The notes beneath the pieces were generated by a model. The model saw nothing but the letters and a program-made list of their open reading frames with translations. It had not been told where the DNA came from and ran no database searches. A stretch of DNA of 64,000 nt from DATNPX01 sp036702975 (GTDB taxonomy: Bacteria; Cyanobacteriota; Vampirovibrionia; Obscuribacterales; Obscuribacteraceae), in contig DATNPX010000049.1 in the NCBI GenBank assembly GCA_036702975.1, positions 92,119 to 156,118 of the forward strand. The letters are read 5' to 3'. The position numbers and the translations under genes are program-made. Positions 62,705 to 64,000 of this stretch are shown in pieces (within the stretch, counting starts at the first letter, position 1; each line of letters opens with the position of its first letter).

Positions 62705-63811
62705 TCGTCAGCCGAACCTATGGGTTCGTTGGGATTTGGGTCAAAGGGATCGCTATAAGGTGTTGGGACTTGGAACTGTCCAGGCGGTGGTGGCGCCGGG
62801 AACGGTGGGAACAAACCACCTCCATTTCCTGGAGCGGGCGTAGTATTTATAAACCGGTGCGGCACGATTACCCCGAAAATCAACCAATATAGTGGATTTC
62901 TAGCTCTACGAGAACACTTGCTTAGCTGATGGTCGCACCAGCAAGCCTGTGGTTTTCGATTACCATCTGAAAGACCATGTGCCCAGTGCATACACAAGTC
63001 ATGCAACCAACAACAATAGTCGAGCGGATCCACCGGTGGACGAAATGAGGCAACCCCAACGGGAATCCCTGGGTAGGTTTGGGGAGTCTTCTGGAATTAC
63101 TGCCCCGCTTCCCCAGTTCGGACCGCACCAGTTACCGTGTGTTTTAAAAAGTCCGTATGGATCAAAACTCCCAACTGGAGTGTTATTGACGTAAGCGTAT
63201 TGGGGGTCGAGCGTGACCGGATCACGCGAGAGCCATCGCCCAATCAATGGACTGTATTGCCTATACTTCGTTATGCTCAGGCCGCTTGCAGCGTGTAGGA
63301 AATAGCTGGCGTACTGAAAATCGGCCGTTGCAGACCCTTGCAATTTCTCCACTCTGCCGAATGGATCAAAAGAATACTGGGCTTGGACACTACCGGAACC
63401 GTTTGTCAGTTCTCTTGTTGAGCCAAGGTGGTCCGAATCGAAGTACAAGGGGATGGTGCCTGACTTCTCACCCCAAGCAAAGAATTGATTCAGGAGCACG
63501 CCACCGGTGTCTCGAACTTCAGCGATAAGGTCCTCGCACCAAAGGTATTGCTTGGTGCTGACTATTGAACCACTTATTGTTTCTGTTATTTTGACCATAC
63601 GACCATAGCCATCGTACACAAACTGACTGTTATTTCCGCTCCCCGGATAGATAGTGTGATTTATGTCAAGTCTCTTTTCTATTTCGGGAAGGAAATTTAT
63701 TCTTTGCGCATGGTATTGAATATGATGCTCATCGTCATTTCCTGACGAACAGATTCTACACCTAACCGTCCATTCATCAACCTCAAGCCGCTGCGCGGTG
63801 GCTAGCGCCAA
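62701..63811 (-). pseudogene. RHS repeat-associated tip with PLA2-like toxin domain, frameshifted
   Basis: Two frames form one gene. The first (62999-63811) has an RHS core: FVYDGYGRMVK, YFDSDHLGSTRELTNGSG, YSFDPFGRVEK, RQYSPLIGRWLSRDP and NTPVGSFDPYG. It continues with THGNWCGPNWGSG, a common start of PLA2-like tips, then drifts into nonsense. The second frame (62701-63033, +1) carries PPVDPLDYCCWLHDLCMHW, where CCxxHDxC is the catalytic motif of phospholipase A2-like proteins, then a Pro-rich tail. A single-base shift between about 63030 and 63110 joins them. It is 5'-truncated (a stop lies at 63830). The segment may be a pseudogene, an orphan tip, or an assembly error. Confidence 0.72.
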
Positions 63812-63872
63812 GGTTGACTTCTGAACAGGTTAGGCGTCTGCTTCTCTCATCAGGAAATAACATAAGCGAGCG

Positions 63873-64000
63873 CTATGTCACGGCAAGTCGTCTTTCGCTT
63901 TCTTCGATGATTGGGTGTTGGTGAAACTCTAGATCATAGAGCTTGCCCGCTTTGACCACTGCGAAAATTAGTCTCAATAGTTTTCGCATAACCGCCCCGA
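63873..64000 (-). mobile_element. 3' end of an IS110-family-type transposase gene (partial)
   Basis: Forty-two codons at the right window edge, ending at the stop at 63873-63875, read GAVMRKLLRLIFAVVKAGKL, then YD and a charged end. The pattern V-M-R-K-L-L-x-L-I-F-A-V-V-K-x-G-K-x-Y-D is what I recall as the end of IS110/IS116/IS902-type transposases. Only the C-terminus is present, so the family call rests on a short segment. It lies about 60 bp upstream of the RHS fragment and may have truncated it. Confidence 0.6.

Overview
The window looks like a chromosomal segment of a non-photosynthetic member of the Cyanobacteriota, most likely a Melainabacteria/Vampirovibrionia lineage such as Obscuribacterales. 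This is inferred from gene content; no database search was possible. The strongest clue is the RNA polymerase operon at 24539-33737. It has a beta subunit followed by a beta-prime split into rpoC1 (599 codons) and rpoC2 (1230 codons), and rpoC2 carries an insertion of about 600 residues inside the trigger loop. That arrangement is known from cyanobacteria and plastids. No photosynthesis genes are seen. The cell envelope genes (class A penicillin-binding protein, lipoproteins with lipoboxes, many signal peptides, a CDF metal exporter) fit a large-genome heterotroph.

Layout. (1) 1-2304 is the right end of an integrative element: a partial gene, an excisionase-like regulator, a tyrosine integrase, and a 42-bp copy of the 3' half of a proline tRNA as its attachment site. 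(2) 2714-4310 is a hipBA toxin-antitoxin operon with three operator palindromes spaced exactly 60 bp apart. (3) 4800-13710 holds small secreted, lipoprotein and TPR genes, a tandem pair of paralogous beta-rich proteins, a TruC-like pseudouridine synthase, a secreted tyrosine/dual-specificity phosphatase, a PAP2 phosphatase and a MarR-GNAT fusion. (4) 13754-23371 has a CstA-like permease coupled to a nucleoside transporter, a PBP1A-type peptidoglycan synthase, DoxX, an orphan AbiEi-like regulator and a XerC/D recombinase. (5) 24082-24177 is a selenocysteine tRNA gene on the minus strand. (6) 24435-33795 is the rpoB-rpoC1-rpoC2 operon with a predicted promoter, hairpins in both intercistronic gaps and a terminator.

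(7) 33832-58295 is mostly housekeeping. It holds a TPR/NHL protein, PlsC, SurE, an SDR, and a lipid-degradation cluster (APH-like kinase, acyl-CoA dehydrogenase, thiolase) with a membrane-anchored SMC-like ATPase (YhaN type) embedded in it. It also holds a DUF4388 protein, a GH37 trehalase, a zinc exporter, a secreted TPR-metzincin, gap-pgk, a NifU-like scaffold and a GNAT. (8) 58612-64000 is accessory DNA: a six-repeat zinc-ribbon protein, small secreted proteins, a TPR gene remnant, a leucine-rich-repeat-like exported protein, a frameshifted RHS tip with a phospholipase A2-like C-terminus, and the 3' end of an IS110-type transposase.

The most promising leads are the RHS-PLA2 tip coupled by ATGA overlap to an exported LRR-like protein (a possible toxin-immunity pair), the degenerate membrane SMC-like ATPase in a fatty-acid operon, the zinc-ribbon array protein, the hipBA operator spacing, the selenocysteine tRNA, and the paralogous beta-rich pair. 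Several short tandem repeats with different unit lengths (9, 12, 16 and 17 bp) occur between or at the ends of genes.
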